Shown: positions 53,791-63,547, counted from the first letter of the stretch. The stretch is 64,000 bases of DNA from Tyzzerella sp. (GCA_019415525.1 DXZA01000050.1:7505-71504); one strand, 5' to 3'. The notes: generated from the letters alone by a model not told the origin. Numbers and translations are program-made.

Positions 53791-55053
53791 TTATGAATTA
53801 ATTTCTATTGGTTGGCTTAAAGCGGAAACTGCTCCATTCTTAACAGTAGCAACTTTAATATATAATTTTACAGAACCATCATTTCTTAATCCAAAGCTTT
53901 TTGGATATCCCCAATACCATAAATAATCTCCTGTATTAGGATTTTTTACTTGAGTATATTCTCCATTTATTGTATTTGAAATATAAACATAATATCCATC
54001 AGCACCATATACAGATTCCCAATATACATTTACAGAACCATTTCCATAAGAAACATCAAAAACCTGTGGAGGAGTAACATATCCTTCAAGAGTTCTATAC
54101 TGTTCCAAAGTAAGATTTTTATTAAGTGGTACTGCCTTTATATCATTTATAGGTATTGAAAAATAATTATTTCCTGAGTCAAAAGAAAATGTCATTCCAA
54201 TAGCTTCTCCCATTGAATTAAGAAGAACTCCTCCACTACTTCCCTGTTGTATTTTTGCAGAAGATACAATAAGACTTGGCATTTTACCTGTAACTACACC
54301 TGTTGTAACAATATTAAGTCTACCCAAAGGAGAACCTATTGCAGTTACACTGCTTCCAATATTCAAGATATCTGAATTTCCCATTTTTAAATATGGATTT
54401 CCAGTTTTATTTATTTTAAGTATTGCTATGTCAGATACTTCATCATATCCAACTACTGTAACTCCACCATCATAAATTGAATAATCACTAAAAACAACAC
54501 TAAAATCTGTTGCATTTTTAAGAACATGTCTATTTGTAACAATAAGTCCATCACCTATAAAAAAGCCGCTACCCTGATTAATATTAGTATTAATCTGCAC
54601 AACAGCTTTTGAAGCATCTGATACTGAAAAGCTATAATCATTTGAAATAAAAACAGTTTTTTCTTCAGCAGACCATTTTACAGTAGAACCTGACTGTTCA
54701 GATATAAATCTAACAGGAACCATTGTTGTACCATTTAAAAGGAATGGTGGTGAATCAAGAGTATATTTTTCTCCGTTTATATCAGAAAGCATACTTCCTA
54801 TTCTAAGCTGTATAATAACACCACTTTTTTGTGCTGTAACGCTTTTATTGGAAGGGTTCCACTCTACACTATATCCAAGACTTTCAAAAATACCTCTCAT
54901 AGGTACCATAACCCTGTCATTCATTATTACAGGATTTTGAGAAAATTCTATTGGTGTTCCATTAAGTCTTACAGTTATATCATCTGCATATACTGTTATA
55001 GACATTATCAAAACAGTAAAAACAGTAATAATAATTCCTTTTAATTTTCTCAT
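53791..55053 (-). CDS. Secreted trypsin-like serine protease with copper-amine-oxidase-N domain
   Basis: 420 residues: signal peptide, two copper-amine-oxidase N-terminal-type repeats (about 28-130; DRVMVPMRGIFESLGY, TTMVPVRFISEQSG), a trypsin-fold domain (about 145-330) with the catalytic His in VTNRHVLK, Asp in SDIAILKI and Ser in QGSSGGVLL, then an FN3-like C-terminus (VNVYWESVYGADGYYVYIS). No PDZ, unlike HtrA. Wall-exposed housekeeping or virulence-type protease; substrate unknown. AGAGGTGA precedes the ATG. Confidence 0.88.
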   Translation of the reverse strand: MRKLKGIIITVFTVLIMSITVYADDITVRLNGTPIEFSQNPVIMNDRVMVPMRGIFESLGYSVEWNPSNKSVTAQKSGVIIQLRIGSMLSDINGEKYTLDSPPFLLNGTTMVPVRFISEQSGSTVKWSAEEKTVFISNDYSFSVSDASKAVVQINTNINQGSGFFIGDGLIVTNRHVLKNATDFSVVFSDYSIYDGGVTVVGYDEVSDIAILKINKTGNPYLKMGNSDILNIGSSVTAIGSPLGRLNIVTTGVVTGKMPSLIVSSAKIQQGSSGGVLLNSMGEAIGMTFSFDSGNNYFSIPINDIKAVPLNKNLTLEQYRTLEGYVTPPQVFDVSYGNGSVNVYWESVYGADGYYVYISNTINGEYTQVKNPNTGDYLWYWGYPKSFGLRNDGSVKLYIKVATVKNGAVSALSQPIEINS

Positions 55054-55221
55054 TTTTAAATCACCTCTTTTAAAAAAATTAATTTAAATTTAAGTATACA
55101 CCTAATTGGGCGAAAAAAGATTACAATTTGGTTACAAATTTATTAATTTAAAGAAGTATTTTTACATATATAAAATATATTTTGCATATTATTAATAAAA
55201 CTTTATATCAATTAAAAATTA

Positions 55222-55253
55222 TTATTGATTTTCAATAACTTATATTGTAATAT
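55222..55253 (+). promoter_or_regulatory. feoA promoter with palindrome
   Basis: TTGATT (55225-55230), 17 nt, TAATAT (55248-55253). Inverted repeat TTATTGA / TCAATAA (55222-55238, 3-nt centre) overlaps the -35, so it is a candidate site for an iron-responsive repressor such as Fur. It is not a standard 7-1-7 Fur box. Confidence 0.5.
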
Positions 55254-55303
55254 ATATCATAGCAAAGTTAGCAGTATTTAACAAACAATAGGAGGTAATA
55301 TAT

Positions 55304-55534
55304 ATGCTTACTTCATTAGATAAATTTAATCCTGGAGAAAAAGGTACAGTGCAGAAAGTTACTGGAGAAGGTGCTATAAGAAGACGTCTTTTTGACCTTG
55401 GAATAACACCTGGAGCATTTATAATTCATAGAAAAACAGCTCCTTTTGGTGACCCTATAGAAATAACAGTAAGAGGTTATCAATTAAGCCTTAGAAAATC
55501 AGAAGCAGAATCTGTTTTAATAGAAAAAGAATAA
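55304..55534 (+). CDS. feoA: FeoA ferrous iron transport protein
   Basis: 76-residue SH3-like domain: GEKGTVQKVTGEGAIRRRLF, DLGITPGAFIIHRKTAPFGD. Required with FeoB for Fe(II) uptake. GGAGG precedes the ATG. feoB starts 15 nt after its stop. Confidence 0.95.
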   Translation: MLTSLDKFNPGEKGTVQKVTGEGAIRRRLFDLGITPGAFIIHRKTAPFGDPIEITVRGYQLSLRKSEAESVLIEKE

Positions 55535-55549
55535 TACAGGAGGAAAACT

Positions 55550-57631
55550 ATGTTAAGATTTGGTCTTGCTGGAAATCCAAACTGTGGAAAAACAGCACTT
55601 TTTAACGAACTTACTGGAAGTACAGCCCATGTAGGAAACTGGGCAGGTGTTACAGTAGATAGAAAAGAAGGTACATATAAAAGCAAAACTGGAGAAAACA
55701 TAAATATAATAGACCTTCCAGGTATATACTCTCTTTCACCATATACACCGGAAGAAATTATTGCAAGAAATTTTATTATAAATGATACTCCAGACCTTAT
55801 AATAAACATTATAGACGCAACAAATATAGAAAGAAATCTTTATCTTACAACACAGATACTTGAAATAGATTGTCCTGTTGTAATAGCACTTAATATGATG
55901 GATATTGTTGAAAAACAAGGTGATACAATAGATATAGACGGTCTTTCTTCAATACTTGGTGTTCCTGTTATACCTATATCTGCCCTTAACGGAAACGGTA
56001 TACATAAACTTATGGAAACAGCCATAAAAACAGCTTCTATAAAAAGAGAAGGTAAATCCGTACTTATGGATAGTCATATAAAAGATGCTATTTTAGAAGT
56101 AAAAGGACTTCTTGAGGAACATAATATTCCACATGTTGTTTTTAACTCTGTAAAACTTCTTGAGGCTGATTCAATATCTCTTGAAAATCCACTTCTTTCT
56201 GACCATAAAGAAGAACTTAAACATATTCTTGATGAAATAGCAAAAAAAGATATTTATAACGACGTTGAAGCAGTAGTTGCCGACCTTAGATATAAATTTA
56301 TAACAGAATATTGCTCACCAAGAATAAAAAGAAAAAGAAATGTTACAGACCTTAGTCCGTCAGATAAATTTGACAGAATACTTACACATAAATTTTTAGG
56401 AATACCAATATTCCTTATATTTATGTTCCTTGTATTCCATTTTACATTTAGCGAGTCACTTTTTGGAATTGAAGGACTTTCTTCTCCTGGTGTATTCTTA
56501 AAAACACTTGCAGAAAACGGTGTTGGCCTATTTAGTGATTTTGTTTCATCACTTCTTGTAAAAGCAAATGCTTCTGACTGGGTATTTGGATTTGTTGTTG
56601 ATGGTATAATAGGCGGTGTTGGTTCAGTACTTTCATTTGTGCCACAGATACTTTGCTTATTCCTTTTCCTTTCAATACTTGAGGATAGTGGATATATGGC
56701 AAGAGCCGCATTTATAATGGATAAAATATTAAGACACTTTGGTCTTTCAGGTCGTTCATTCCTCCCTCTTCTTATGGGATTTGGTTGTTCAGTACCTGCA
56801 ATAATGGGTGCAAGAACACTTGAAAATGAACGTGACCGTAAAATAACAATGCTTATTGTGCCATTTTTCTCTTGTGGTGCAAAACTTCCTATATATGCTA
56901 TGTTTACAGCAGCATTATTTACAGAAAATTCTGACATTGTTGTTTTTGGAATGTATCTTATAGGAATTGTAACAGCAGTAATAGCTGCAATTATACTTAA
57001 AAAAGTTGTATTTAGAGATGAAAACGCACCATTTATAATGGAACTTCCACAATATCATTGTCCACGAGCAAAAAGCCTTATACTTCTTCTTTGGGAAAAA
57101 CTTAAAGGATATCTTTTAAGAGCAGGAACAGTTATACTTGCTTCAACAATAGTTATATGGTTCCTTTCAAACTTCTCATTCTCACTTGAAATGGTTGGAA
57201 GTGGTTCAGCAGATAGTATTCTTGGAGTAATCGGAACAGTACTTGTACCATTCTTTAAACCTTTAGGCTTTGTAAACGGAAGTGATGGATGGAAAGCGAT
57301 AGTTGCAATACTTACAGGACTTATTGCAAAAGAAGCAGTTGTTTCAACAATGGGTGTACTTTATACACCTTCTGCCGGTGGAGATGCCCTTGAAAATATT
57401 GAAGCAAGACAGGCTCTTTTAGCAGTTGTAGCAGCTTCATTCTCACCTGCTGCTGCTATATCATTTATGGCATTTAATCTTCTTTGTGTTCCTTGTATAG
57501 CAGCTGTATCTGCTGCAAGAGCAGAGCTTAACTCTGGAAAATGGACAGCCTTTGCTATTGGTTTTTGGATTTTTACAGCTTGGGTTGTGTCTTTCATAAT
57601 ATATAATGTAGGAACAGCTTTAGGTTTCTAA
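55550..57631 (+). CDS. feoB: FeoB ferrous iron transporter
   Basis: 693 residues. G domain: GNPNCGKTALFNELTG, IIDLPGIYSLSPY, ALNMMDIVE (G4) and VIPISALNGNG; membrane part with GDP-stabilising helical spacer, VPQILCLFLFLSILEDSGYM and FGCSVPAIMGARTL (gate motifs). AGGAGG precedes the ATG. It is the second gene of feoAB and has a terminator after it. No FeoC is seen. Confidence 0.96.
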   Translation: MLRFGLAGNPNCGKTALFNELTGSTAHVGNWAGVTVDRKEGTYKSKTGENINIIDLPGIYSLSPYTPEEIIARNFIINDTPDLIINIIDATNIERNLYLTTQILEIDCPVVIALNMMDIVEKQGDTIDIDGLSSILGVPVIPISALNGNGIHKLMETAIKTASIKREGKSVLMDSHIKDAILEVKGLLEEHNIPHVVFNSVKLLEADSISLENPLLSDHKEELKHILDEIAKKDIYNDVEAVVADLRYKFITEYCSPRIKRKRNVTDLSPSDKFDRILTHKFLGIPIFLIFMFLVFHFTFSESLFGIEGLSSPGVFLKTLAENGVGLFSDFVSSLLVKANASDWVFGFVVDGIIGGVGSVLSFVPQILCLFLFLSILEDSGYMARAAFIMDKILRHFGLSGRSFLPLLMGFGCSVPAIMGARTLENERDRKITMLIVPFFSCGAKLPIYAMFTAALFTENSDIVVFGMYLIGIVTAVIAAIILKKVVFRDENAPFIMELPQYHCPRAKSLILLLWEKLKGYLLRAGTVILASTIVIWFLSNFSFSLEMVGSGSADSILGVIGTVLVPFFKPLGFVNGSDGWKAIVAILTGLIAKEAVVSTMGVLYTPSAGGDALENIEARQALLAVVAASFSPAAAISFMAFNLLCVPCIAAVSAARAELNSGKWTAFAIGFWIFTAWVVSFIIYNVGTALGF

Positions 57632-57644
57632 TAAATAAATAACT

Positions 57645-57676
57645 CCCCTCTTTGATAATCAAAGAGGGGCTTTTTA
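57645..57676 (+). terminator. Terminator after feoB
   Basis: Stem CCCCTCTTTGA (57645-57655) / TCAAAGAGGGG (57659-57669), followed by CTTTTTATT. Confidence 0.9.
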
Positions 57677-57730
57677 TTATATGTTAAATATGTTAAAATA
57701 TAGTGTAATAAAATTTAGGAGTCTGATAAA

Positions 57731-58252
57731 ATGCTTTCAAAAATGGATTTAAAGGAATTTGATGATGTATTCAAAATAATGGACGAAGCCTTTCCTAATA
57801 CAGAAATGAGAACATATGAAGGTCAGAAAAAACTTCTTTTGGAAAATATATATTCAATAGATGTTGAAAGAGATAATGAAAATAAAATAATTGGATTTAT
57901 AGCCCATTGGGAACTTACTGATTTTTCATATATAGAGCATTTTGCTGTTGACAAAAATCAACGTGGTAATAACATAGGAGCAAAAATGCTTAATGAATTT
58001 TGTAAAAGCCAAAAACGTCCTGTTGTTTTGGAAGTTGAATATCCAGAAGACGATTTTTCCATACGTCGAATAGGATTTTATGAAAGAAATAACTTTAATA
58101 TGAATGAATACAAATATCTTCAGCCACCTACAAGAAAAGAAAATGATTTTCTTCCGCTGAAAATTATGAGTATTCCAAGAAAAATCACAAAAAATGAATT
58201 TGAAACACTTAACAGTGATTTATACAATGTAGTGTACAAATATAAAAAATAA
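57731..58252 (+). CDS. GNAT-family N-acetyltransferase
   Basis: 173 residues. Acetyl-CoA site is EHFAVDKNQRGNNIGAKML, with substrate side EVEYPEDDFS. Target unknown. TTAGGAG precedes the ATG. The ROK kinase gene follows 24 nt downstream. Confidence 0.87.
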   Translation: MLSKMDLKEFDDVFKIMDEAFPNTEMRTYEGQKKLLLENIYSIDVERDNENKIIGFIAHWELTDFSYIEHFAVDKNQRGNNIGAKMLNEFCKSQKRPVVLEVEYPEDDFSIRRIGFYERNNFNMNEYKYLQPPTRKENDFLPLKIMSIPRKITKNEFETLNSDLYNVVYKYKK

Positions 58253-58275
58253 AATTTTGAGGGGAGTAATTACAT

Positions 58276-59217
58276 ATGAGTAAATTCTGCTTTGGTGCCG
58301 ATATGGGTGGAACAACAATAAAAATGGGGCTTTTCACAGATAAAGGAGAGCTTATTGACAAATGGGAAATAGTAACAGATAAATCAGAAGGCGGAAAAAA
58401 TATTCTTTCTGATATAACAAAAACAATAAATGATAAAATATCTGAAAAATCAATATCAAAAGATGATATTATAGGTATTGGTCTTGATGTTCCAGGTCCT
58501 GTAACAGGTGATGGCTTTGTAAACGGTTGTGTAAATGTTGGTTGGTCTGCATTTAATGTAAAAGATGAACTTGAAAAGCTCACAGGACTTACAGTAAAAG
58601 TTGCAAATGATGCAAATGCTGCTGCATTAGGAGAAATGTGGCAAGGTGGCGGTAAAGGTCATAACAGCATTGTAATGGTAACACTTGGAACAGGTGTAGG
58701 TGGCGGAATAATAATTGATGGTGAAATTGTAGCTGGTCATATGGGAGCCGGTGGAGAAATCGGTCATATAACAGTTAATAAAGATGAAGTTGATTATTGT
58801 AACTGTAAAAGAAGAGGCTGTCTTGAACAATACGCATCTGCAACAGGTATTGTAAAATCAGCAAAAAGATTTATTGAAAAAACAGAAACACCTTCTCCAT
58901 TAAGAGATATTGAAAATTTAACAGCAAAAGATGTTCTTGATTATGCAAAAAAAGATGATAAACTTGCTATTGAAATAATGGATTATGTATGTGATTGTCT
59001 TGGATTTGCACTTTCAAATATAGCTTGTGTTGTTGACCCTGAGGCATTTGTTATTGGTGGTGGTGTATCAAAAGCAGGAAACTTCCTTATTGAAAAAATA
59101 TCACATTTTTATAACAATTATGCTTTTGAAGCTTGCAAAAATAAAAAATTCCTTATTGCAACACTTGAAAATGATGCAGGAATATATGGCTGTGCAAAAA
59201 TGATACTGGGAAAATAA
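58276..59217 (+). CDS. ROK-family glucokinase
   Basis: 313 residues. ATP site GADMGGTTIKMGLF; sugar site DVPGPV and NDANAAALGE; TLGTGVGGGIIIDGE; zinc motif YCNCKRRGCLEQYAS; C-terminal GGGVSKAGNF. Typical of Firmicute GlcK-like ROK enzymes; a different hexose or ManNAc cannot be excluded. GAGGGGAG precedes the ATG. Confidence 0.92.
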   Translation: MSKFCFGADMGGTTIKMGLFTDKGELIDKWEIVTDKSEGGKNILSDITKTINDKISEKSISKDDIIGIGLDVPGPVTGDGFVNGCVNVGWSAFNVKDELEKLTGLTVKVANDANAAALGEMWQGGGKGHNSIVMVTLGTGVGGGIIIDGEIVAGHMGAGGEIGHITVNKDEVDYCNCKRRGCLEQYASATGIVKSAKRFIEKTETPSPLRDIENLTAKDVLDYAKKDDKLAIEIMDYVCDCLGFALSNIACVVDPEAFVIGGGVSKAGNFLIEKISHFYNNYAFEACKNKKFLIATLENDAGIYGCAKMILGK

Positions 59218-59230
59218 TTAGGAGGAACAA

Positions 59231-59638
59231 ATGAATTATAAAAATAACAAAGGTAAATTTGGATATAGAAAAAATACTGCTCCAAAGCCTAAAATAAATA
59301 AATCTTCACAAAAATATAATACACCTTCATTTGTATTAAGAAAAATTGAAGATGCTATACAAGTTGCTCTTACAGCAGAAAAAACATCTCTTATAGCAGG
59401 AAAAATTTATGAAGCATCAAAATATATAGATGAACTTAAAAATCTTGAAGAAATGGGTATATACAGAGGAAAAAACAAATCTAAAGATTATGTTTCAAGC
59501 CTTTTAAACAGAAAAGATAAAATACTCATTGACGGTATAAAAAGAGCCTATAACAAAGGTGAAACAAAAGAAGAGATTATGGAAAGCAGTAAATACTTTA
59601 GTGATGAAGTAAAAGCTTTTATTGATACACTTGAATAA
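59231..59638 (+). CDS. Uncharacterised small basic protein
   Basis: 135 residues, not recognised. A Lys/Asn-rich start (NYKNNKGKFGYRKN) and Pro/Lys linker are followed by a predicted all-helical body (RKIEDAIQVALTAEKTSLIA, KDYVSSLLNRKDKI). AGGAGG precedes the ATG and it is 13 nt after the ROK kinase gene, so co-expression is likely. Confidence 0.75.
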   Translation: MNYKNNKGKFGYRKNTAPKPKINKSSQKYNTPSFVLRKIEDAIQVALTAEKTSLIAGKIYEASKYIDELKNLEEMGIYRGKNKSKDYVSSLLNRKDKILIDGIKRAYNKGETKEEIMESSKYFSDEVKAFIDTLE

Positions 59639-59641
59639 AAT

Positions 59642-59671
59642 AAAAATGGCAGAAAATAATCTGCCATTTTT
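59642..59671. terminator. Bidirectional terminator
   Basis: Stem AAAAATGGCAGA (59642-59653) / TCTGCCATTTTT (59660-59671) between convergent genes. Confidence 0.88.
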
Positions 59672-60550
59672 TTATTTGCCTATTTGAAATTGTCTTGCAT
59701 AATTAAAAAGATACTGTTGAGCAAAGCCTGCATACTCGCCGAATTTTTCATCAGCTATTTTGTGTATATCATTTACACTTGCTTCTTCACCATTAAAATA
59801 AAAATGTGACATAATTCTTTTTACCCAAACATCAACAGGGAATGAATCACATTTTCTACAAGAAAAAAGCGTTACACAATCAGCAACTTTTGGCCCTACC
59901 CCTTTTATTGTCATAAGTTTCTTTTTTGTATCTTCTGATGAAAGTTTTTGTATTTCTTCAAAATTTATCTCGCCACTTTCAACTTTTGAAACAGCATCAA
60001 TAATATATTTTGCTCTAAATCCTGTTTTACACTCCATAAGCCCTTCTTCAGTAGCTTTTGAAAGCTGTGCAACAGTTGGGAAAGCATAATATTTTTCACC
60101 TTCATATTCACATATAAAATTACCGTATTTTTCACTTATATTTTTAATAACTTTTTTAATCATAGGTATACGGTTATTTTGGGAAATTATAAAAGATATA
60201 AGGCATTCAAAAAACTCTTGATTAAGTATTCTTATACCTTCTGCATATTCTATTGCATCTTTTAAAACATCATCTTTTTTCAAAAGATTTTTTATACTAT
60301 CATAATCTCTTTTAAAATCGAAATAATCTTCCCATATTTCTTTATAATCTTTTTCATCAGCACCATATATAGTAACTGTTTTATCTTCATTTTCTTCTAA
60401 AAGTATAACTTTACCAAAAGCAACTACTGTATATTTTTCGTCACCTATTTTTTCAAATCTGAAACATTGACCACATTCAAGGGTTTCAGATATTTTAAAG
60501 CTATTATTTTTTTGAAGAACTATTTTTTTATTTTCAAAATTATAACTCAC
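59672..60550 (-). CDS. 8-oxoguanine DNA glycosylase/AP lyase (OGG1-type)
   Basis: 292 residues: N-terminal OGG-type domain (FKISETLECGQCFRFEK) and HhH-GPD domain. The catalytic Lys lies in IKGVGPKVADCVTLF, the catalytic Asp in SFPVDVWVKRI. Base-excision repair of 8-oxoG. It is 11 nt downstream of a lipoprotein gene on the minus strand. Confidence 0.92.
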   Translation of the reverse strand: MSYNFENKKIVLQKNNSFKISETLECGQCFRFEKIGDEKYTVVAFGKVILLEENEDKTVTIYGADEKDYKEIWEDYFDFKRDYDSIKNLLKKDDVLKDAIEYAEGIRILNQEFFECLISFIISQNNRIPMIKKVIKNISEKYGNFICEYEGEKYYAFPTVAQLSKATEEGLMECKTGFRAKYIIDAVSKVESGEINFEEIQKLSSEDTKKKLMTIKGVGPKVADCVTLFSCRKCDSFPVDVWVKRIMSHFYFNGEEASVNDIHKIADEKFGEYAGFAQQYLFNYARQFQIGK

Positions 60551-60561
60551 TAAAAAAACTC

Positions 60562-61905
60562 CTATTCGTTAAGCAATATAAATGTAGGTGCAAAGCTATC
60601 CTCTGCAATCATCATTTCATAGGCCTCTTTATAACTGTGAGGTGTTCTTATATTCCAATAACCATTTTCATATTTAAGAAGGTATCTATTTTTCTTATAA
60701 TCAAGGGCATAGTAATACTTCCCTGCTCCACATATATAAACAATATCAGCAGTACCTTGTATATATCCATTTTTAACAAGGGCATAATATGCATCATTAG
60801 GGTCATATTCATTAAGATTATAATCATTTATTTCATATTTTGGAAGCAAATCAAAGTTAAGGTCAGGTATTTTTTCATTAACATACACAGGAACTCTTGA
60901 TACTTTATGTAAATCACTAATAACAACTTCCCAGAAATTATCTTCATTAACAAGTATATATTGTCTTACATCTTGTTTATTTGATGTTGGGGAAAGTACA
61001 ACACAAGCGTATTTATCATCAACCTTCATACTTCTTACGAAATAATCTTTATATGCACCATCATATAATTTTATAAAACCTAAAATGTCTTGATATTTTT
61101 CAGAATATGGATTTACATCAAGAGGTGTTCCGTGGTTTTGATAGTATTTGTATAAAAGTTTATTATATTCATCAGATGTCAAAACTCCACCTGCACTTTT
61201 TGCAGAAGCTATTAAATATTTATTCTCCGAAGGAATGTTCATAACTACAAATACAGTTAAATTACTTTCAGAATTTTTTATAGAAACATTTTCAAATTCT
61301 CTTAAATCATTTGGATTTAAAAGCAAAATTTCACCTGAAAAATTTGCATACTTACTATCAAGACCTCTTTCTATAAGATAATTAATATCTATATATTCCT
61401 CTGATGCCTTATTATAAAGACGACCATTTTTTGTAACAAGTCTTGTTTTTGAATAATTATCAGTATAATAACTATTGGCAAAATAAGCAATATCATCTAT
61501 TTCAGACCAATATTTTGAATATTCATCACTTTTCTGTTCAACAACAGTTTCTTTATGCTGAGCTAAATTAGACTCATTTTTAGATGAATTACCAAAAATA
61601 GATACTATTGTATCTTGCAAAGAAAATTTATGCTTTTTATCATTATTATTTTCAGTTGTTGCAACATTTTCATCAGTATTTTGTGTATTATTCTCAGTTG
61701 TTACATTATTAGTATTATTTTCTATAATATCAATATTTTCAGTATAATTTTCAACATTTGTATTTTCGTTATCATCAGAAATACTGGTTTCATTATTATT
61801 TATACTACTATCGTTTTTTACTGCACTTTTACATGCAAAAAATATACAAGATACTGAAAGCACAACAGCAGACAGCATATAAATTTTAATTTTCTGTTTC
61901 CTCAT
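60562..61905 (-). CDS. Lipoprotein of unknown function
   Basis: About 447 residues. Signal peptide with lipobox FFAC, then a long Asn/Thr/Glu low-complexity linker (about 30-110), then a globular domain not recognised (WSEIDDIAYFANSYYTDNYS; PEYEINDYNLNEYDPNDAYY-like repeats near 365). The start at 61905 has AAAGGA 11 nt upstream; an ATG at 61917 abuts it. Starts inside the upstream gene's last codons (20-nt overlap). Confidence 0.8.
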   Translation of the reverse strand: MRKQKIKIYMLSAVVLSVSCIFFACKSAVKNDSSINNNETSISDDNENTNVENYTENIDIIENNTNNVTTENNTQNTDENVATTENNNDKKHKFSLQDTIVSIFGNSSKNESNLAQHKETVVEQKSDEYSKYWSEIDDIAYFANSYYTDNYSKTRLVTKNGRLYNKASEEYIDINYLIERGLDSKYANFSGEILLLNPNDLREFENVSIKNSESNLTVFVVMNIPSENKYLIASAKSAGGVLTSDEYNKLLYKYYQNHGTPLDVNPYSEKYQDILGFIKLYDGAYKDYFVRSMKVDDKYACVVLSPTSNKQDVRQYILVNEDNFWEVVISDLHKVSRVPVYVNEKIPDLNFDLLPKYEINDYNLNEYDPNDAYYALVKNGYIQGTADIVYICGAGKYYYALDYKKNRYLLKYENGYWNIRTPHSYKEAYEMMIAEDSFAPTFILLNE

Positions 61906-62317
61906 CAATATATTCATCCTTTTTATCGGCTATTGCCTCATAAACAGATAGAAGTTCTTGTTTATGAAGTGTTAACAGTTTATGGATTTTTTCCTCCATA
62001 TCCTCTGTATTTTCAGAAAATTCAAAAGTAATATTCCAACATGGATTGAAAAAATCATCATCTTCTTTAATAGACGCAACAAAGGGCTTAATTGTTTCAT
62101 CATCATAGTAATCAAATACAGCATCATACTCCCAATCAGAAAGCTCTCTGTCACATGTAAGACGCATAAAAACTTCAATTGTTCCATCTTCTTTTTCTGT
62201 GGCATATGTGTTGTATATAAGATTTTCATTTTCGCTTAATGTATAGCTTCCAAGCTCTTTATCAAGAAAGCCTGTTTCTTTATCTTTAAGCATTATTACG
62301 ATTACTGTATCTTCCAT
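61886..62317 (-). CDS. Acidic conserved protein of unknown function
   Basis: 143 residues, strongly acidic (rich in Glu/Asp), with a TYATEKEDGTIEVFMRLTCD core and a helical C-terminus (EEKIHKLLTLHKQELLSVYE). I do not assign a family firmly. It overlaps the following lipoprotein gene, so the two form an operon. Ribosome site AAGGAG. Confidence 0.8.
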   Translation of the reverse strand: MEDTVIVIMLKDKETGFLDKELGSYTLSENENLIYNTYATEKEDGTIEVFMRLTCDRELSDWEYDAVFDYYDDETIKPFVASIKEDDDFFNPCWNITFEFSENTEDMEEKIHKLLTLHKQELLSVYEAIADKKDEYIDEETEN

Positions 62318-62451
62318 AATTTAAAAACTCCTTAATTAAAATATCTTCTATACAATTATAATACCCTAAAAAAGCTATTGCAATATAACAAATATAAAAT
62401 AAAAATATTAAAGATACCATTAAGAAATTCTTAAGTTTTAATAAAAAATCG

Positions 62452-62480
62452 TTGAAAATATTAAATCCACTATATATAAT
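62452..62480 (+). promoter_or_regulatory. cbiM operon promoter
   Basis: TTGAAA (62452-62457), 17 nt, TATAAT (62475-62480), upstream of the cobalamin riboswitch. Confidence 0.8.
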
Positions 62481-62512
62481 ATGCTTGTAAGCTTACAAAA
62501 CAGAATAAAAAT

Positions 62513-62670
62513 TTTATGGTGGTCGCTAATGACGACATAATAGGGAAACAGGTGAAAATCCTGTGCGGTCCCGCCGCTGTAAGAGAAGAGTTTTTTTCAA
62601 ATATGTCACTGTATTTTATACGGGAAGACGAAAAAAGCGATGACACTCAAGCCAGAATACCTGCCATAAA
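62513..62670 (+). ncRNA. Cobalamin riboswitch
   Basis: AdoCbl/MeCbl class element. P1 TTTATGG (62513-62519) / CCATAAA (62663-62669); conserved core AGGGAAACAGGTGAAAATCC, GCGGTCCCGCCGCTGTAA, then TCACTG, GGGAAGACG, and GCCAGAATACCTGCC. Lies upstream of cbiM; B12 binding normally favours termination. Confidence 0.96.
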
Positions 62671-62729
62671 TTACCGAAACTTTATCTCTACGAGCGATGG
62701 AGAAAAGGCTTTTACGTTTACGTAACTAT

Positions 62730-62766
62730 GCCCTCTTTGTATCTCGAAGAAAGGGCTTCTTTATTT
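62730..62766 (+). terminator. Riboswitch expression-platform terminator
   Basis: GCCCTCTTT (62730-62738) pairs imperfectly with AAAGGGC (62750-62756), followed by TTCTTTATTTT. AGGGCTT can alternatively pair with AAGCCCT at about 62768-62774, closer to the AAAGGAGG ribosome site. Confidence 0.75.
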
Positions 62767-62800
62767 TAAGCCCTAAAAATCAAAGGAGGATTATTATTAA

Positions 62801-63547
62801 ATGAAAAAAACAAATATTTTAGTTTTAGGAATACTTATATCTTTAATGGTATCTGTAAATGCTTTTGGAATGCATATTGCAGAAGGTTTTCTTCCAAAAG
62901 AATGGTGTATTGGTTGGGATATAATAGCATTACCATTTATTATTTATGGATATATATCAATAAAAAAAGTTGTTGACAACAATCCAAAAACAAAGCTTCT
63001 TTTAGCAATGGTAGGTGCATTTATATTTGTTCTTTCAGCATTAAAAATACCATCATTTAACGGAAGCTGTTCTCACCCTACAGGTATTGGGCTTGGTGCA
63101 ATACTTTTTGGTCCTGGTGTTACTTGCCTTTTAGGTCTTATAGTACTTATTTTCCAAGCTCTTTTACTTGCACATGGTGGAATATCTACTCTTGGTGCAA
63201 ATGTATTTTCAATGGCAATAGTTGGTTCTTTTGTTGCTTGGGGAATTTATAAAATATCAAGAAAATTAAATATTTCAACTGAAATAAGTATATTTTTAGG
63301 TGCTTTTTTAGGTGACCTTTTAACATATGTAGTAACATCAATACAACTTTCAATATGCTATCCTTCAGAAATCGGTGGAATAGGTGCATCATTTATAAAA
63401 TTTGCTTCAGTTTTTGCAATAACACAGTTCCCTCTTGCAATAAGTGAAGGACTACTCACTGTTGTTATATTCAGAGGATTATCAAAGTATTTCAAAGATG
63501 AAATATCAATTCTTGGATTTTTAAATAGCAGGGAGGAAAAAGCATGA
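62801..63547 (+). CDS. cbiM: CbiM cobalt transporter component
   Basis: 248 residues. A signal-like N-terminus (1-22) is followed by MHIAEGFLP, whose Met-His form the metal site after cleavage; NGSCSHPTGIGLGAILFGP, LLLAHGGISTLGANVFSM and SEGLLTVVIF follow. S component of the ECF-type cobalt importer. AAAGGAGG precedes the ATG. The cbiN start overlaps the stop by 4 nt (ATGA). Confidence 0.96.
   Translation: MKKTNILVLGILISLMVSVNAFGMHIAEGFLPKEWCIGWDIIALPFIIYGYISIKKVVDNNPKTKLLLAMVGAFIFVLSALKIPSFNGSCSHPTGIGLGAILFGPGVTCLLGLIVLIFQALLLAHGGISTLGANVFSMAIVGSFVAWGIYKISRKLNISTEISIFLGAFLGDLLTYVVTSIQLSICYPSEIGGIGASFIKFASVFAITQFPLAISEGLLTVVIFRGLSKYFKDEISILGFLNSREEKA

Larger units (their letters stand above)
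62318..62800. other. Leader region of the cbiMN operon
   Basis: 483 nt without a coding gene. From left: AT-rich spacer, promoter (62452-62480), the palindrome TTGTAAGCTTACAA (about 62485-62498), the cobalamin riboswitch (62513-62670), an expression-platform linker and the terminator/RBS-sequestering hairpins (62730-62766 and up to about 62775). Confidence 0.8.

Noticed and set aside
56254..56937. 227-codon frame on the minus strand
   Set aside because: Antisense shadow inside feoB; no family similarity seen.
62516..62725. Open frame of about 69 codons before cbiM
   Set aside because: It lies across the cobalamin riboswitch core and its linker; RNA structure explains the sequence and no ribosome site is present.
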